Shown: positions 1 through 10,500 of the stretch, piece by piece
How positions within the stretch are numbered: the stretch's first letter is position 1
Layout of the letters: each line of letters opens with the position of its first letter
From: Thermoplasmata archaeon
GTDB taxonomy: Archaea > Thermoplasmatota > Thermoplasmata > Lutacidiplasmatales > UBA184
Direction: 5' to 3'
Assembly: GCA_022750115.1 (NCBI GenBank)
Contig: JAKIWI010000002.1
Location: 235,221-299,220 of the forward strand
DNA: 64,000 nt
Program-made: the position numbers and the translations under genes
Notes under the pieces: model-generated
Told to the model about the DNA's origin: nothing
The model's database searches: none
What the model saw: only the letters and a program-made list of their open reading frames with translations

Positions 1-1
1 G

Positions 2-562
2 AAGGGCTACCTCACGCTCAAGGAGCCGCCGACGAAGCGCGGCACCGCGATCGAGAAGTACCCGATCGACTGGTCGAAGACGACGGCGTGGGGCGCGGGC
101 GGCTACTACGCCCGGATTTTCTTCAACGTCAAGGGCCGCGAGCCCGAGGGGATCCTGCCGGCGGCCGAGATCCCGGCCATGATCGAGAAGCTGTCCCGCG
201 AGCTCGCCGAGGTGCAGCGGCCCGATGGCAAACCGCTCGCCCCCGACGTCAAGATCCCCGCAAAGATCTACAAACAGGTGCGCGGCGACGCGCCCGACCT
301 CATGATCTACTTCGGCGAACTTCGGTGGCGATCGGCGGGCACCATCGGCTACGGCGGCCTGTTCCTCGAAGAAAACGACACCGGGCCCGACGACTCCGTC
401 CACTCCTTCGACGGGGTCTTTGCCGTCCGGACGCCGGGAGCGGTCGGCTCGCACCACCTATCCCCCAAGGTCGGCATCGACATCGGTCCGACGATCCTGA
501 AGCGGATGGGCATCGATCCGGGGAAGGACGTTCAGGGAAAGCCCATCTCCGAGCTGCTGTAG
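2..562 (+). CDS. Type I phosphodiesterase/nucleotide pyrophosphatase-like protein (alkaline phosphatase superfamily), 5'-truncated by window edge
   Basis: Open frame 2 from the window edge (KGYLTLKEPPTKRGTAIEKYPIDWSKTTAWGAGGYYARIFFNVKGREPEG...) to tag at 560-562; collinear with the C-terminal third of the next gene (TTVWGAGGYYARLWFNIRGRDPQG). Confidence 0.8.
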   Translation, partial: KGYLTLKEPPTKRGTAIEKYPIDWSKTTAWGAGGYYARIFFNVKGREPEGILPAAEIPAMIEKLSRELAEVQRPDGKPLAPDVKIPAKIYKQVRGDAPDLMIYFGELRWRSAGTIGYGGLFLEENDTGPDDSVHSFDGVFAVRTPGAVGSHHLSPKVGIDIGPTILKRMGIDPGKDVQGKPISELL

Positions 563-602
563 GGGGGCGCACCGCGCAGCCTCGGCGGAGCGACACCGGT
601 CG

Positions 603-2033
603 ATGACGGACGCCCCGGGCAAGCGAATGGGCGCTCGCCGCCCCCTGATCTTCATCGGCCTCGATTCGGCGACGCCCGAGCACCTGTTCGGGATCTGCCT
701 CCCGAAGATGCCCAACGTCCAACGGCTCCTCGCGCGCGGGGTCCACTCGGTCCTACGGAGCACCGACCCGCCGATCTCCATTCCCTCGTGGCCGGTGATG
801 CTGACGGGCGTCGACCCCGGCACCCTCGGGCTCTACGGATTCCGCCACCGGAAAGACCACTCCTACACGGAGACGTACGGTCCAACCTCGAAATTGCCCG
901 TCCCGTCGGTCTGGGAGCTGTTCTCGTCGGCGGGAATGCGCGTGTGCTCCGTCGGCATGCCTCCCGGATACCCCCCACTGCACCTGAACGGACTCTCGAT
1001 CTCCGATTTCCTCACGCCGGCGGGCGCAACGGACTGGACCTATCCTCCCGAACTCGCGAAGGAACTCGAGGCACGGTTCGGGAAGTACCGCTTTGACGTC
1101 ACCTTCCGCGCCCTCGAGCGACCGCAACTCTACCGGGAAATCGTCCAGATGACCCAACAGCGGTGGGCGATTGCCGAGGAGCTCTACCAGCGCGAGCCGT
1201 GGGACGTCTTCGCCATCCACGAGATCGGCGTCGACCGGCTCCACCACGCTTTCACGAAGTACTTCGACCCGACGCATGCCGCCTTCGTCCCGGGCAACCC
1301 GTTCGAGCACGTCGTCGAGGAGTACTACGGGATCGTCGACGAGTGCATCGGGCGTCTCCTTGCCAGCGCTCCCGACGACGCGGTCGTCGTGATCGCCTCC
1401 GATCACGGCAGCATGCCGATGGCAGGGTGCTTTTGCATCAACGATTGGCTCGAGCGCCACGGCTACCTCACGTTCCGTACGCGCCCCACGGGTCCGACGC
1501 CCATCGAGAAGGCCGATGTCGATTGGTCGCGCACCACCGTCTGGGGGGCGGGAGGGTACTATGCTCGCCTCTGGTTCAACATTCGGGGACGGGACCCCCA
1601 GGGCGTCCTCGCCCCCGCCGAGGTTGCCGGAGTCCGAGGGAAGCTGCTCCGAGAGCTCGGGGCCCTCGTGGGACCGAACGGGGCGCCGATGCCTGTTGAG
1701 ATCCTGGACCCCCAGAGCCGATACGAGCACGTCGTCGGTGATCCACCCGACCTGATGGCCTACTTCGGGAATCTGAAGTGGCGCTCCGCCGGGTCGGTGG
1801 GACATCCGGAGCTCTTCCTCAAGGAGAACGACACCGGTCCGGACGATGCGGTCCACTCGTACGACGGAGTCCTGGCGATCCACGACCCGAAGGCGCCGGC
1901 CGGGACCGAACTCGAGCCCCAGGCGATCCGAGATGTGGCGCCGACCCTGCTCAGAATCGCGGGCCTGCCGATTCCCCCCCATGTCCAGGGTCGCTCGATA
2001 CTCGCGGGCGTGCCCGCGCTCGTTGAGAGTTGA
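603..2033 (+). CDS. Type I phosphodiesterase/nucleotide pyrophosphatase-like protein, alkaline phosphatase superfamily
   Basis: 476 aa ORF; N-terminal IFIGLDSATPEHL metal-site motif, PPISIPSWPVMLTGVDPG nucleophile loop, VVVIASDHGSM metal motif. Confidence 0.85.
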   Translation: MTDAPGKRMGARRPLIFIGLDSATPEHLFGICLPKMPNVQRLLARGVHSVLRSTDPPISIPSWPVMLTGVDPGTLGLYGFRHRKDHSYTETYGPTSKLPVPSVWELFSSAGMRVCSVGMPPGYPPLHLNGLSISDFLTPAGATDWTYPPELAKELEARFGKYRFDVTFRALERPQLYREIVQMTQQRWAIAEELYQREPWDVFAIHEIGVDRLHHAFTKYFDPTHAAFVPGNPFEHVVEEYYGIVDECIGRLLASAPDDAVVVIASDHGSMPMAGCFCINDWLERHGYLTFRTRPTGPTPIEKADVDWSRTTVWGAGGYYARLWFNIRGRDPQGVLAPAEVAGVRGKLLRELGALVGPNGAPMPVEILDPQSRYEHVVGDPPDLMAYFGNLKWRSAGSVGHPELFLKENDTGPDDAVHSYDGVLAIHDPKAPAGTELEPQAIRDVAPTLLRIAGLPIPPHVQGRSILAGVPALVES

Positions 2034-2155
2034 GGTTGGCGAGGGGCACTGCCCCACCGGAAATTTCGCCCATCTTCGCGGGAGTAGTTCCGGACCGAGG
2101 CCCGGCCATGTCACCGTTCACATCAAGCTAAACGCCGGGGCGCCGTGCCCCCTGC

Positions 2156-5100
2156 GTGTCCCCGCACCTCGTGCCGGGCCCATCGCGACTCTTCCTCGTG
2201 CTCGGGGTCGCCGTTCTGATCCTGATCCTAGTTTCGCCCGGACCCGTGAAGGGGGCGCCGGCGCCCGGCGGTGGGATTGGACCCGCGGCCAAAGGGTCCC
2301 CAGCCCACTCGACGACCTCCGCCGTACTGCTCGCGGCCGCGGCTGCCTCGATTCGGTCGGGCGCCGGGCCGAGGGCCAGCCGCGCCCTCGTCGGTCCGGC
2401 TGCTCTCCAGGGCGAGTGGACGAACCTCACCTACCCCGGCGAGTGGCCCACCGGCTACGCGGCGATGGCGTTCGACGTAGCCGACGGGTACCTGATCGAG
2501 GTCGGGTTGGGCTCCACGTGGAAGTTCGACGGCGCGGTGTGGGAGAACATCTCTCGGGGCCCACAGCCGCCGGCCGCTTCGGGCGCGAGTCTCGCCTACG
2601 ATCCTCGGGACGGGTACACTGTTTGGTTCGGCGGGCAGGCTCTCTACCAAGGCTCGCAGGAAAATCAGACCTGGGTCTTTCAACATGGGCTCTGGCTCGA
2701 GCTCAACCTGACGGTTGCGCCTCGCGGGCGGGCGTACGCCTCGCTCGTCTTCGATTCCTCGGATGACTATCTCCTCCTCACGGGCGGCAATGTTCGGCCG
2801 GACACCTGGGCCTTCGCGGCGGGGGCGTGGACCAACGTCACGGATCCTCTCGGTCCGGTTCCTCCCCCGCTCGGCTGGCAGGCGATGGCGGACGACAGTC
2901 GGGACGGGTATGTGGTGTACTTTGGCAGCTCCGGATGCCTGTGCGCAGAAACGTGGACCTATGCCGGGGGGGCGTGGCGCAACATCACCAGCCAGATCTC
3001 GCACGGCCCTGCGTACCGATTCAACTCGATGGTGACGTACGATGCGACCGACGGGGTTGTCGTGTTGATCGCGGGTCGGGATGAGAACGGCAGCATCCTC
3101 CCGCCCACGGACGGCTACTGGCAGTTCCATGGAGGGGTCTGGTCGAAGATGATCCACACGCCCCCCGACCCTAACGTGGTGGACCGGCGTCGTGAACAGG
3201 CGGCGTTCGACTCGCTTCGCGGGGTGGTCGATGTGTGGGGTGGCGGTGTCTTTTCGGGATCCGGTCCGGACTACATGGCCCAGTACGCCGACGGCAACTG
3301 GACCACCCTCGAGATTCCGGGCCAGCCGACCGCGAACAGCTTTCCGGCAATGGTCTACGACGCGCGCGATGGCTACGTGCTATTGTTCGACGGAGACGGG
3401 GTAGCGGGCATCAACGACACCTGGGAGTACCACCTCGGCCGCTGGAGCCCGATCCCGACCGCGATCGCCCCCTCGCCTCGCTACGGCGAGGCGATGGCCT
3501 ACGATGCCCGAGACGGGGAGGTCGTACTCTTCGGAGGGAACGGCGTGAATGGAGGCTACCTCAACGACACGTGGACGTACCGGGCCGACAACTGGACACT
3601 TCTCGCGAACGGGACCCGACCTGCCCCGGCCCCTCGGACCGGGCCCGGAATGACGTTCGACTCGGCAGACCACTACGTCGCGCTGTTCGGGGGGAGCTAC
3701 GACGACGGAACAAACCCGCCGCATTGGTATGCCGACACCTGGTCGTTCGTCGGCGGGAATTGGACGAACCGCACGGTCGGCATCGCCCCGTCCCCTCGGG
3801 AGGGAGCCACACTCTCGGACCTCCCCGGGGGTCGCGGAGTGTTGCTCTACGGCGGTGAGAACGGATGCAAGCTCAACTGCCCGAACTACTTCGAGTACTA
3901 CAACGACACCTGGGAATACGACAACGGCTCCTGGACGAACGCGACCTCCGGCCCGTCCCCCCCGGCCGTCGAGAGCGTCGGAATGGCACTGGTTCCGGGC
4001 ACGAACGAGACGCTGTTGTACGGGGGGGCGACCAACGGGGCCGGGAACACCGAGACCTGGACGTTCAACGGGACCGGCTGGACGCGGTGGAACGTCTCCG
4101 GACCTGACTTCTACTTCGACCGCGGAGGTTGCGCCATCGTCGACGACCGGCGAGACGGTATCGACTTGCTCTTCGGGGGCGGTTTCTACGTACCCGACGC
4201 CTCGGACTCCTGGGGATTCCAGCTGGTGCCCCTGGTGGCGAACGTCACGGTTGGGCCATCGGACGGGGTCGCCCCACTGCCGGTCGTCGCCCTGGCGAAC
4301 GTCTCGAGCGCAGCGGGTCTCGCGAACGAGAGCTGGAACTTCGGCGACGGATCGGCTTCGGTGGCCGGGCGGAACGCGAGCCACGTTTACTCATCGCCCG
4401 GTACGTACTGGACGCTCTTCTCCGCCACCGACGTCGCGAACGTCACCATCCACATCACGCGCGCGGTGGTGGTCGAGTCGAACCTCACGGCGCTCGCGAC
4501 GGTAAATCCGTCTTCGGGGTCGACGAACGATAGTTTCGCGTTCGCCGGGTTCGCGGGGGGCGGTTCGGGCCCGTATCGATTTTCTTGGACGTTCGGGGAC
4601 GGTTCGGGCGGAGCGAACGGGTCGGCCGCCAGCCATGCGTATGCTCACAATGGGACGTATTTTGCCCGCCTGACGGTCACCGATTCCCTCGGAAATCGAA
4701 CCTACGAGCACCTCTGGATCGCGGTGGGAGTGTCGCAGCCCCTCACCGTCGCCGCGCTCGCGAACGTCTCGGTCGGGGACGCCCCGCTCGAGGTCGCGTT
4801 CCGGAGCACGACCCAGGGAGGAACCGGCAACAACTCGTACCTCTGGCAATTCGGCGACGGCTCGAACAGCACCGCTCCGAATCCGGTGCACATCTTCCGA
4901 TCGGCCAGCACGTCTCTCGTGAAGTTGACCGTCCAAGACGGGTCGGGGGCCAACCGGAGCGCGCTGGTCGACATCGTGGTGAATCCTACGCTTCGTGTGG
5001 CGGTCCAGGTCGCACCTTCGAGCGGGCGGGTCGGCCTCAACGTGACGTTCCGGGCGATGATCTCCGGAGGGACGACCCCAAGCGCGGGTGTGTGGAACTT

Positions 5101-5956
5101 CGGGGACGGCAGTTTTGCCGCGGGACCGTTCACCAATCACACCTACTTGTCTCCCGGATCGTACTCGACACGGTTCCTGGCGACGGACGCGTCGAACACG
5201 ACCGTCCTATCCAACACGACGGTCGTTCTCGTCCACGGGCCGCCCCCCGCGTTACTGTCAGCGGTCGATATCCAGCCGGACCCTGTTCTCGTCGGGACCC
5301 GAGCGGTGTTCTCGTTGCAAGCCCCGGGCGCCGACCCGCCCCTATCGGTGCGTTGGACCGTTGGCTCGCTCTGGGGGTGCACCGACCTCGCGAACGTCAG
5401 CGTGACCTGCGACCCGCTCGTACCGGGATCGTTCTCGGTCTCGGCGAATGCGACGGACGGCGTCGGCCGCCAGACGAACGCCACAGCAACGTTTGTCGTG
5501 CAACCCTACCCGCTCCGCGCGACCTTGACGGCGTCGCCCTACGTCAGCTCCCTCGGCGACACGATCAGCTGGTCCGCGAACCTCTCGGGAGGCGAACCGC
5601 CGTACCTCCTCGCATGGCTCGACCTTCCTGCCGGGTGCAACCGCCCGGTGGGGGCGAATCTGGTGTGTCGTCCGCCGGTGGCGGGGACGTACCGTCTCAC
5701 CGTCGAGGTGAACGACTCCTCCGGCCAACTCGCCCCGGTGTTCGCGTCGGCGACGGCCGTCGTTCTCGGCCCGCAGGGCACTACGCCCGTCGGGGGCACC
5801 AAGCTGGGGGAGTTCTCGGCCGGATTCGTCTGGCTCTTGGTGATTGGTGCCGGCGCCGGCGGGGCCCTGGCCGGGATCGCGACCATGGTTTGGGTTCGCC
5901 GTCGGTCCGGCGGGAGGCCTCGGCCGCCACCGAGAATCGGCCCGGGTCAGTCGTAG
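2156..5956 (+). CDS. Large secreted kelch-propeller/PKD surface protein with C-terminal TM anchor
   Basis: 1266 aa; N-terminal hydrophobic signal (LFLVLGVAVLILILVSPG), repeated DARDGYVLLFDG / GGNGVNGGYLNDTWTYRADNW kelch-like units, WNFGDGSxSxxxNxSHxYxxPGTY PKD units, C-terminal WLLVIGAGAGGALAGIATMVWVRRR. GTG start. Confidence 0.85.
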   Translation: MSPHLVPGPSRLFLVLGVAVLILILVSPGPVKGAPAPGGGIGPAAKGSPAHSTTSAVLLAAAAASIRSGAGPRASRALVGPAALQGEWTNLTYPGEWPTGYAAMAFDVADGYLIEVGLGSTWKFDGAVWENISRGPQPPAASGASLAYDPRDGYTVWFGGQALYQGSQENQTWVFQHGLWLELNLTVAPRGRAYASLVFDSSDDYLLLTGGNVRPDTWAFAAGAWTNVTDPLGPVPPPLGWQAMADDSRDGYVVYFGSSGCLCAETWTYAGGAWRNITSQISHGPAYRFNSMVTYDATDGVVVLIAGRDENGSILPPTDGYWQFHGGVWSKMIHTPPDPNVVDRRREQAAFDSLRGVVDVWGGGVFSGSGPDYMAQYADGNWTTLEIPGQPTANSFPAMVYDARDGYVLLFDGDGVAGINDTWEYHLGRWSPIPTAIAPSPRYGEAMAYDARDGEVVLFGGNGVNGGYLNDTWTYRADNWTLLANGTRPAPAPRTGPGMTFDSADHYVALFGGSYDDGTNPPHWYADTWSFVGGNWTNRTVGIAPSPREGATLSDLPGGRGVLLYGGENGCKLNCPNYFEYYNDTWEYDNGSWTNATSGPSPPAVESVGMALVPGTNETLLYGGATNGAGNTETWTFNGTGWTRWNVSGPDFYFDRGGCAIVDDRRDGIDLLFGGGFYVPDASDSWGFQLVPLVANVTVGPSDGVAPLPVVALANVSSAAGLANESWNFGDGSASVAGRNASHVYSSPGTYWTLFSATDVANVTIHITRAVVVESNLTALATVNPSSGSTNDSFAFAGFAGGGSGPYRFSWTFGDGSGGANGSAASHAYAHNGTYFARLTVTDSLGNRTYEHLWIAVGVSQPLTVAALANVSVGDAPLEVAFRSTTQGGTGNNSYLWQFGDGSNSTAPNPVHIFRSASTSLVKLTVQDGSGANRSALVDIVVNPTLRVAVQVAPSSGRVGLNVTFRAMISGGTTPSAGVWNFGDGSFAAGPFTNHTYLSPGSYSTRFLATDASNTTVLSNTTVVLVHGPPPALLSAVDIQPDPVLVGTRAVFSLQAPGADPPLSVRWTVGSLWGCTDLANVSVTCDPLVPGSFSVSANATDGVGRQTNATATFVVQPYPLRATLTASPYVSSLGDTISWSANLSGGEPPYLLAWLDLPAGCNRPVGANLVCRPPVAGTYRLTVEVNDSSGQLAPVFASATAVVLGPQGTTPVGGTKLGEFSAGFVWLLVIGAGAGGALAGIATMVWVRRRSGGRPRPPPRIGPGQS

Positions 5957-7551
5957 CCCCAGGATTTCATCCGGGCGTCGTCGAGGGAGTCTCGCGCAAG
6001 CTCGCTCCCGTCTCCGACGTATCGTGCGATGTCCTCGCGTCCGAAGATCCCGAACACCGTGTGCCGCGCCGCGGTCGCCTCATGGCTCCCGAGGGGCTCC
6101 GGCAGCGTCGGGAGGCCGCGGTCACCCTCCGGCCAGTATCGCACGTCGCCGCTCGTGAGGTCGATCGTCCACTTTTCCCGACCGCGGTACGCCGCGATCT
6201 GCCGCCGGTTCCATAGTTCCTCCGTCCGAATTCCGAGCAGCGAGCGGTTCGGGTCCGATGCGGGGCCCCCCTCGGCCAGAATTGTCTCGCGATCCGGGGG
6301 GGAGACCGGGAACGGTACCGACGGCCGGCCCGCCGCATCGAACGCGGGGCGTCCGAGGGCGACCGATTTCATCCAGGAGGGAACGTCGCACAGCGTCACC
6401 CAGTGGTCGACGCGCTTGGGCCGGCCGGGCTCCGTCGGCCCCCAGACCCACAAGGGCACGCGGAGCACCGAGTCGCTCGCTCCGCACCCGTGGTAGACGT
6501 TACCGCCCTCGCCGAACGATTGGCCATGATCGCTCGTGACGAACACCCAGGTCCGGTCGAGCTCTCCCGCGGCCTCGAGCGCCGCGAGAAGTCGGCCGAC
6601 CTTTCGATCCGCCTCGGCGATCGCTCGGTGGTAGGCTGCCCGCACGCGGTCCCAGGGAACCCGGTCTTTCAGTCCCGGCACCGCGAGGAGATAGAACCGG
6701 GGAATCTGGGCGTACCCGCGCGCGGAGAAGCGGTCGCGGAACCCGCCCGCGAGCTCGGGGTACGGCTCGTGCCCATCGACGAAATTGAAGAATGCGTGGA
6801 ACGGCCGGTCGGCGGGGCGTCCGGCGAGCCAGCGCGACCAATCCTCGAGGAGGTAGTCTCCGCACACCTCGCGTTTGTACGCCGCTTCCTGGGCGAAGTT
6901 GAGCGTCGTGAGCGGTACGGCGAGGGCGGGCAGTCGCTCGAGGAGACGCCGGAATCTGGCGGAGTACAGGAACTGCGCGTGACCGAGGGTCCGATTGACC
7001 GTCGTCCGGTCTTCGTCCGAGCTGCCGATCCTCCGTCCGAACAGGGACTCGTACCCGGACTCGAGACCGTAGCCGCCGGTCAGGTGGGCCTCTTCCGAGA
7101 ACATCGCAGTCGCGTAGCCACGGCGCTTCAGCCACGTCGCGATCGTCTCCATCGGCGCGTCGCCGCGCTGGAACGTCCGCCGGCGGTGCACCCATGGGTA
7201 GGTGCCCGTCAGGATCGACATGTGCGAGGGGACGGTCCAGTTCCCCGGCGCGACGGCGTGGGTGAAGGTCGTCGCGCCACGCTGGACCAACCGGTCGAGC
7301 TCGGGGGTCGGCCCCGAACGCGGGTCACCGAGCGACGCGACGCTCGCCCACCGGACGCAGTCGAGCACGACGGTCACGAGGTTCGGCGGACGGGAGGGGT
7401 CCGCCGGCTCCGAAGCGCCCGTCGACGACCCACTCCCCGACGTCGGTTGATACCGGCCTCGCCACGATAAGCGAATCGCCGGCTCGGACGCCGGTCGTCC
7501 GTTACGCGGAGTTGCTCGCCGCGCCGTCGGCCGGTTCCGGGGGCCGACCAA
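5947..7551 (-). CDS. Sulfatase-fold (alkaline phosphatase superfamily) protein with Thr in the nucleophile position; N-terminal boundary uncertain
   Basis: PPNLVTVVLDCVRW, NWTVPSHMSILTGTYPWVH, VFVTSDHGQSFGEGG. The annotated ORF overlaps the neighbouring gene, so the true start is probably downstream of 7551. Confidence 0.8.
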   Translation of the reverse strand: MVGPRNRPTARRATPRNGRPASEPAIRLSWRGRYQPTSGSGSSTGASEPADPSRPPNLVTVVLDCVRWASVASLGDPRSGPTPELDRLVQRGATTFTHAVAPGNWTVPSHMSILTGTYPWVHRRRTFQRGDAPMETIATWLKRRGYATAMFSEEAHLTGGYGLESGYESLFGRRIGSSDEDRTTVNRTLGHAQFLYSARFRRLLERLPALAVPLTTLNFAQEAAYKREVCGDYLLEDWSRWLAGRPADRPFHAFFNFVDGHEPYPELAGGFRDRFSARGYAQIPRFYLLAVPGLKDRVPWDRVRAAYHRAIAEADRKVGRLLAALEAAGELDRTWVFVTSDHGQSFGEGGNVYHGCGASDSVLRVPLWVWGPTEPGRPKRVDHWVTLCDVPSWMKSVALGRPAFDAAGRPSVPFPVSPPDRETILAEGGPASDPNRSLLGIRTEELWNRRQIAAYRGREKWTIDLTSGDVRYWPEGDRGLPTLPEPLGSHEATAARHTVFGIFGREDIARYVGDGSELARDSLDDARMKSWGYD

Positions 7552-10500
7552 ACCGCCAGACCAGCACCGCGGCGACGACGAGGGCGACCAGCGCGATGAG
7601 AAGGACGTACCACCAGTCGATGGCGCCGCCGAGGTGGCCGGGGGTCTTCGTCGGCCCGGTCGGGACGTTCTGGACCGAGACGGTCCCGCTCGCGTTGTCC
7701 GACGCTCGGAGCGCGTCCGCGACGGTCGCCGTGACCGACCAGTTGCCCGTGGCGCTGGGCGTGCAAGTGATCATCGTCGAATTCGCGGACGAGCATCCAA
7801 CGGGGAGCCCCGCGTAGCTGTACGTCAGCCAGCCGGTGCCGCCGGACCCGACGACGGAGATCTGGACCGCCTCCCCGAGGTTCGCCAGGGACGGGGTCAC
7901 CGTGACGACGCCGAGCGTCGGCAGCGGGTGCACCTCGAGCTCGGCCATCCCGCGCGAGCTCTGGCCGAGTGCGTCGGTGACCGTCACGGTGATGTTCGAG
8001 GTCCCGGCCAGGGTCGGTGTGCACGCGAGCGTGGGGGCATCCGCCGAGGCGCATCCCACGGGGAGTCCGGAGTAGGCGTAGGAGAGCGGGGCGGTCCCGC
8101 CGCCCGCGACGACGGTCAGAGTCGTCGGGCGCGCTACATCGACCTCTGCCCGGTCGAGCGTGAGGCTCGTGACCGTCGGCTGGGGGTTGACGGTGAGGGT
8201 CGCGTTGTCGTAGGCGAGGTTCGAGAAGGCGTCCGCGACCGTCACTTCGATCACGTAGGTCCGGGCGGCGGCGGGGGTGCAGGTGAGGCGGGAGGCGTTC
8301 ACGCTCGGGCAGGTCGTCGGGAGGCCCGCGTAGGAGTACGAGTAGGGGCCGAGGCCCAGCTGGGGCGTGACCGAGATCGTCACGGCCAGCCCCGCATCCG
8401 TCGTCGCGGGCGTGATCGTGAACGCCCCCACCAGCGGTCGCGCCACGACCGTGAGGAGGACGCTCGCGGTCGCCTCCTGGGCCCCACCCGAGTCGGTGAC
8501 GGACGCGTGGACGGAGTAGGTCCCGGGCGACGTCGGGGAGCACGTAAGTTGCGGACTGTTGACGCTTCGGCAGCCCGTCGGGAGTCCGAAATATCGATAG
8601 GTGAGAGCACCCGAACCGTTGACGAACACCGTGAGGTGGGTTGGGGTGCCCGCGTCGACCGTGGCGGGGGACACGGCGAGCCGATTGAGGACGAACGTCG
8701 CCACGATGCCGATCACGGTCCCCGGGGCGTCGACGCGCACCGTGGCGCTCGTTTGCGAACCCGAGACGTTCGCGATCTGGAGTCCGCTGCTCCATTGCAC
8801 GAACGTCGTCATCGAACCGACGACGGTCGCCGAGAGATTGTAGACATTGTGCGTCAGGGAGAGCGTCGTACCGCTGGCGACGTTGACGCCGTTCACGGCG
8901 AGCGTCACAGCGCCGGGGCGCGTCGCGATGAACGTCACGGGGTAGAGCCTCAGAACGAACTTCGCGGTCACGACCCCGCCCGTGCCCGTCACGCTAAGGG
9001 TCCCACCGGAGTACGACACCGGCCCCGTCGTGAGGAATCCAACGAATCGGTATACTGTCGAAGCGAACGCCTTCAGTTCGTAGGTGGTGTTCGTGACGCT
9101 CGCGTTCGTTGTGTTCGCGCTGATGTTGACGAAATTGAACTGCATCGACCCGCCGGCCGGCGGTAGTAGGTCGAACGTCACCGACTCGTTCGGAAGCGGT
9201 CCGAACATCGCCGTCAGCGTGGCGGAGGAGTTGACGATCAGCTTCGTGATCGGGAACGCCGGGCGGATCACTTCGATCGCGGCGGGGTCCGAGACGCGCC
9301 AGTGCTGGAACGCGTACCCCCCCGCGGGGACCGCGTCCAGCGAGTAGGTGCCCCGGGTCAACGCGACCGTGGTGTTGTTCCCGACCGGAACCGAGGCGTT
9401 GATGGAGACCGATCCGCCGGCGGGAGGGAGGATCCGGATGGAGATGTTCGCCGCGAACGTCGCGTACAGGTACGACGTGCCGAGCACGACGTTCACCGTC
9501 AAGTTGCCCGACACGCCTGACGGGATTGCGACGGCGCCGGGCGCGGCCTCCCAGCCCAGGAACGACCAGCCCGGAGCGGCGGTCGCCTTCGCGAAATAGC
9601 TACCGGCCGGGCCCGTGAGGGATCCCATCGTGGTGTCGTTCGCCGGGAAGTACGGCAGGGTGGTGCCGTTGAGAACCACGGTCCCGTTCCCGTTGCCCGC
9701 GGCGACGATCGTCACGGTTCCGGAGTCGGCGAGCAACGTCGCGCTGACGTTCCCTGGGGCCCCGCCCGCGAAGACGACGAGCCAGTCCGCGGGGGCGGTG
9801 TTGTCCGGCAGGGTGACCGCGCCGGTCGCCGTCCAGTGGCCGAGTTGGAGACCCGAGGACGGAGCGACCATCAGCGCATAGGCGCCGGCGGCAAGGTCGA
9901 TCGTGCTTCCGTTGCCGATGGTGAGGGGGGCGACGGCCGTCGGCCCCACGCCGTTGGTGCCGAGCTCGAAGCTCGCGTTCCCCCCAAGCGACGCGAAGTG
10001 CACCGGAGAGTCGAGCGGGCTGCTGGTGAACGTAGCGAGCACGCTCCCTCCGCCGTTCGGGACGAGCGTCGTCGCCGCGCGGTTCGGGTTGCCCACCCCA
10101 ACGGTCCCCGTCGTTGTCCAGCCGGAGAAGTACTCGCCGGATGCGGGAACCGCGGAGATCGCGTACGCCCCGGCAGCGATCGCCGTCGAGGTCGGAGTTG
10201 TATAGTTCGAGTCGAGGAGGACCACGACCCCCGTGCCGCTGGTGACCCCGACCGTCACGTTGTGGTTCCCGTTGCCGCAGGCAGGGAACGCGAAGCCGTT
10301 CGACGGGAACTGGGGGAACCCGAGGAGTCCGGGCGTCGCAGGTCCCGCAAACTCGTTCTGCTTTCCGAAATCGGTCGACACCCCGGAGTAGTCGGTCGCC
10401 CCGAACTCGAGTCCCCCAGCTCCGCACGAGTAGCTGTACCACGGGTAGGTGCAGAATGCGGAACCCGAGCGGCCCGTGCACGACGCGTTGCTGAGGCTGA

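Noticed and set aside
3380-5250. Possible DNA-level tandem repeats from recurring gacacctgg / ctgttcggcggg words in kelch genes
   Set aside because: Explained by repeated protein motifs (NDTW, LFGG) in diverged kelch blades; not an independent DNA repeat or CRISPR.
4585-6216. 543-aa plus-strand ORF
   Set aside because: Shadow frame of the kelch/PKD gene 2156-5956 with low-complexity Arg-rich translation.
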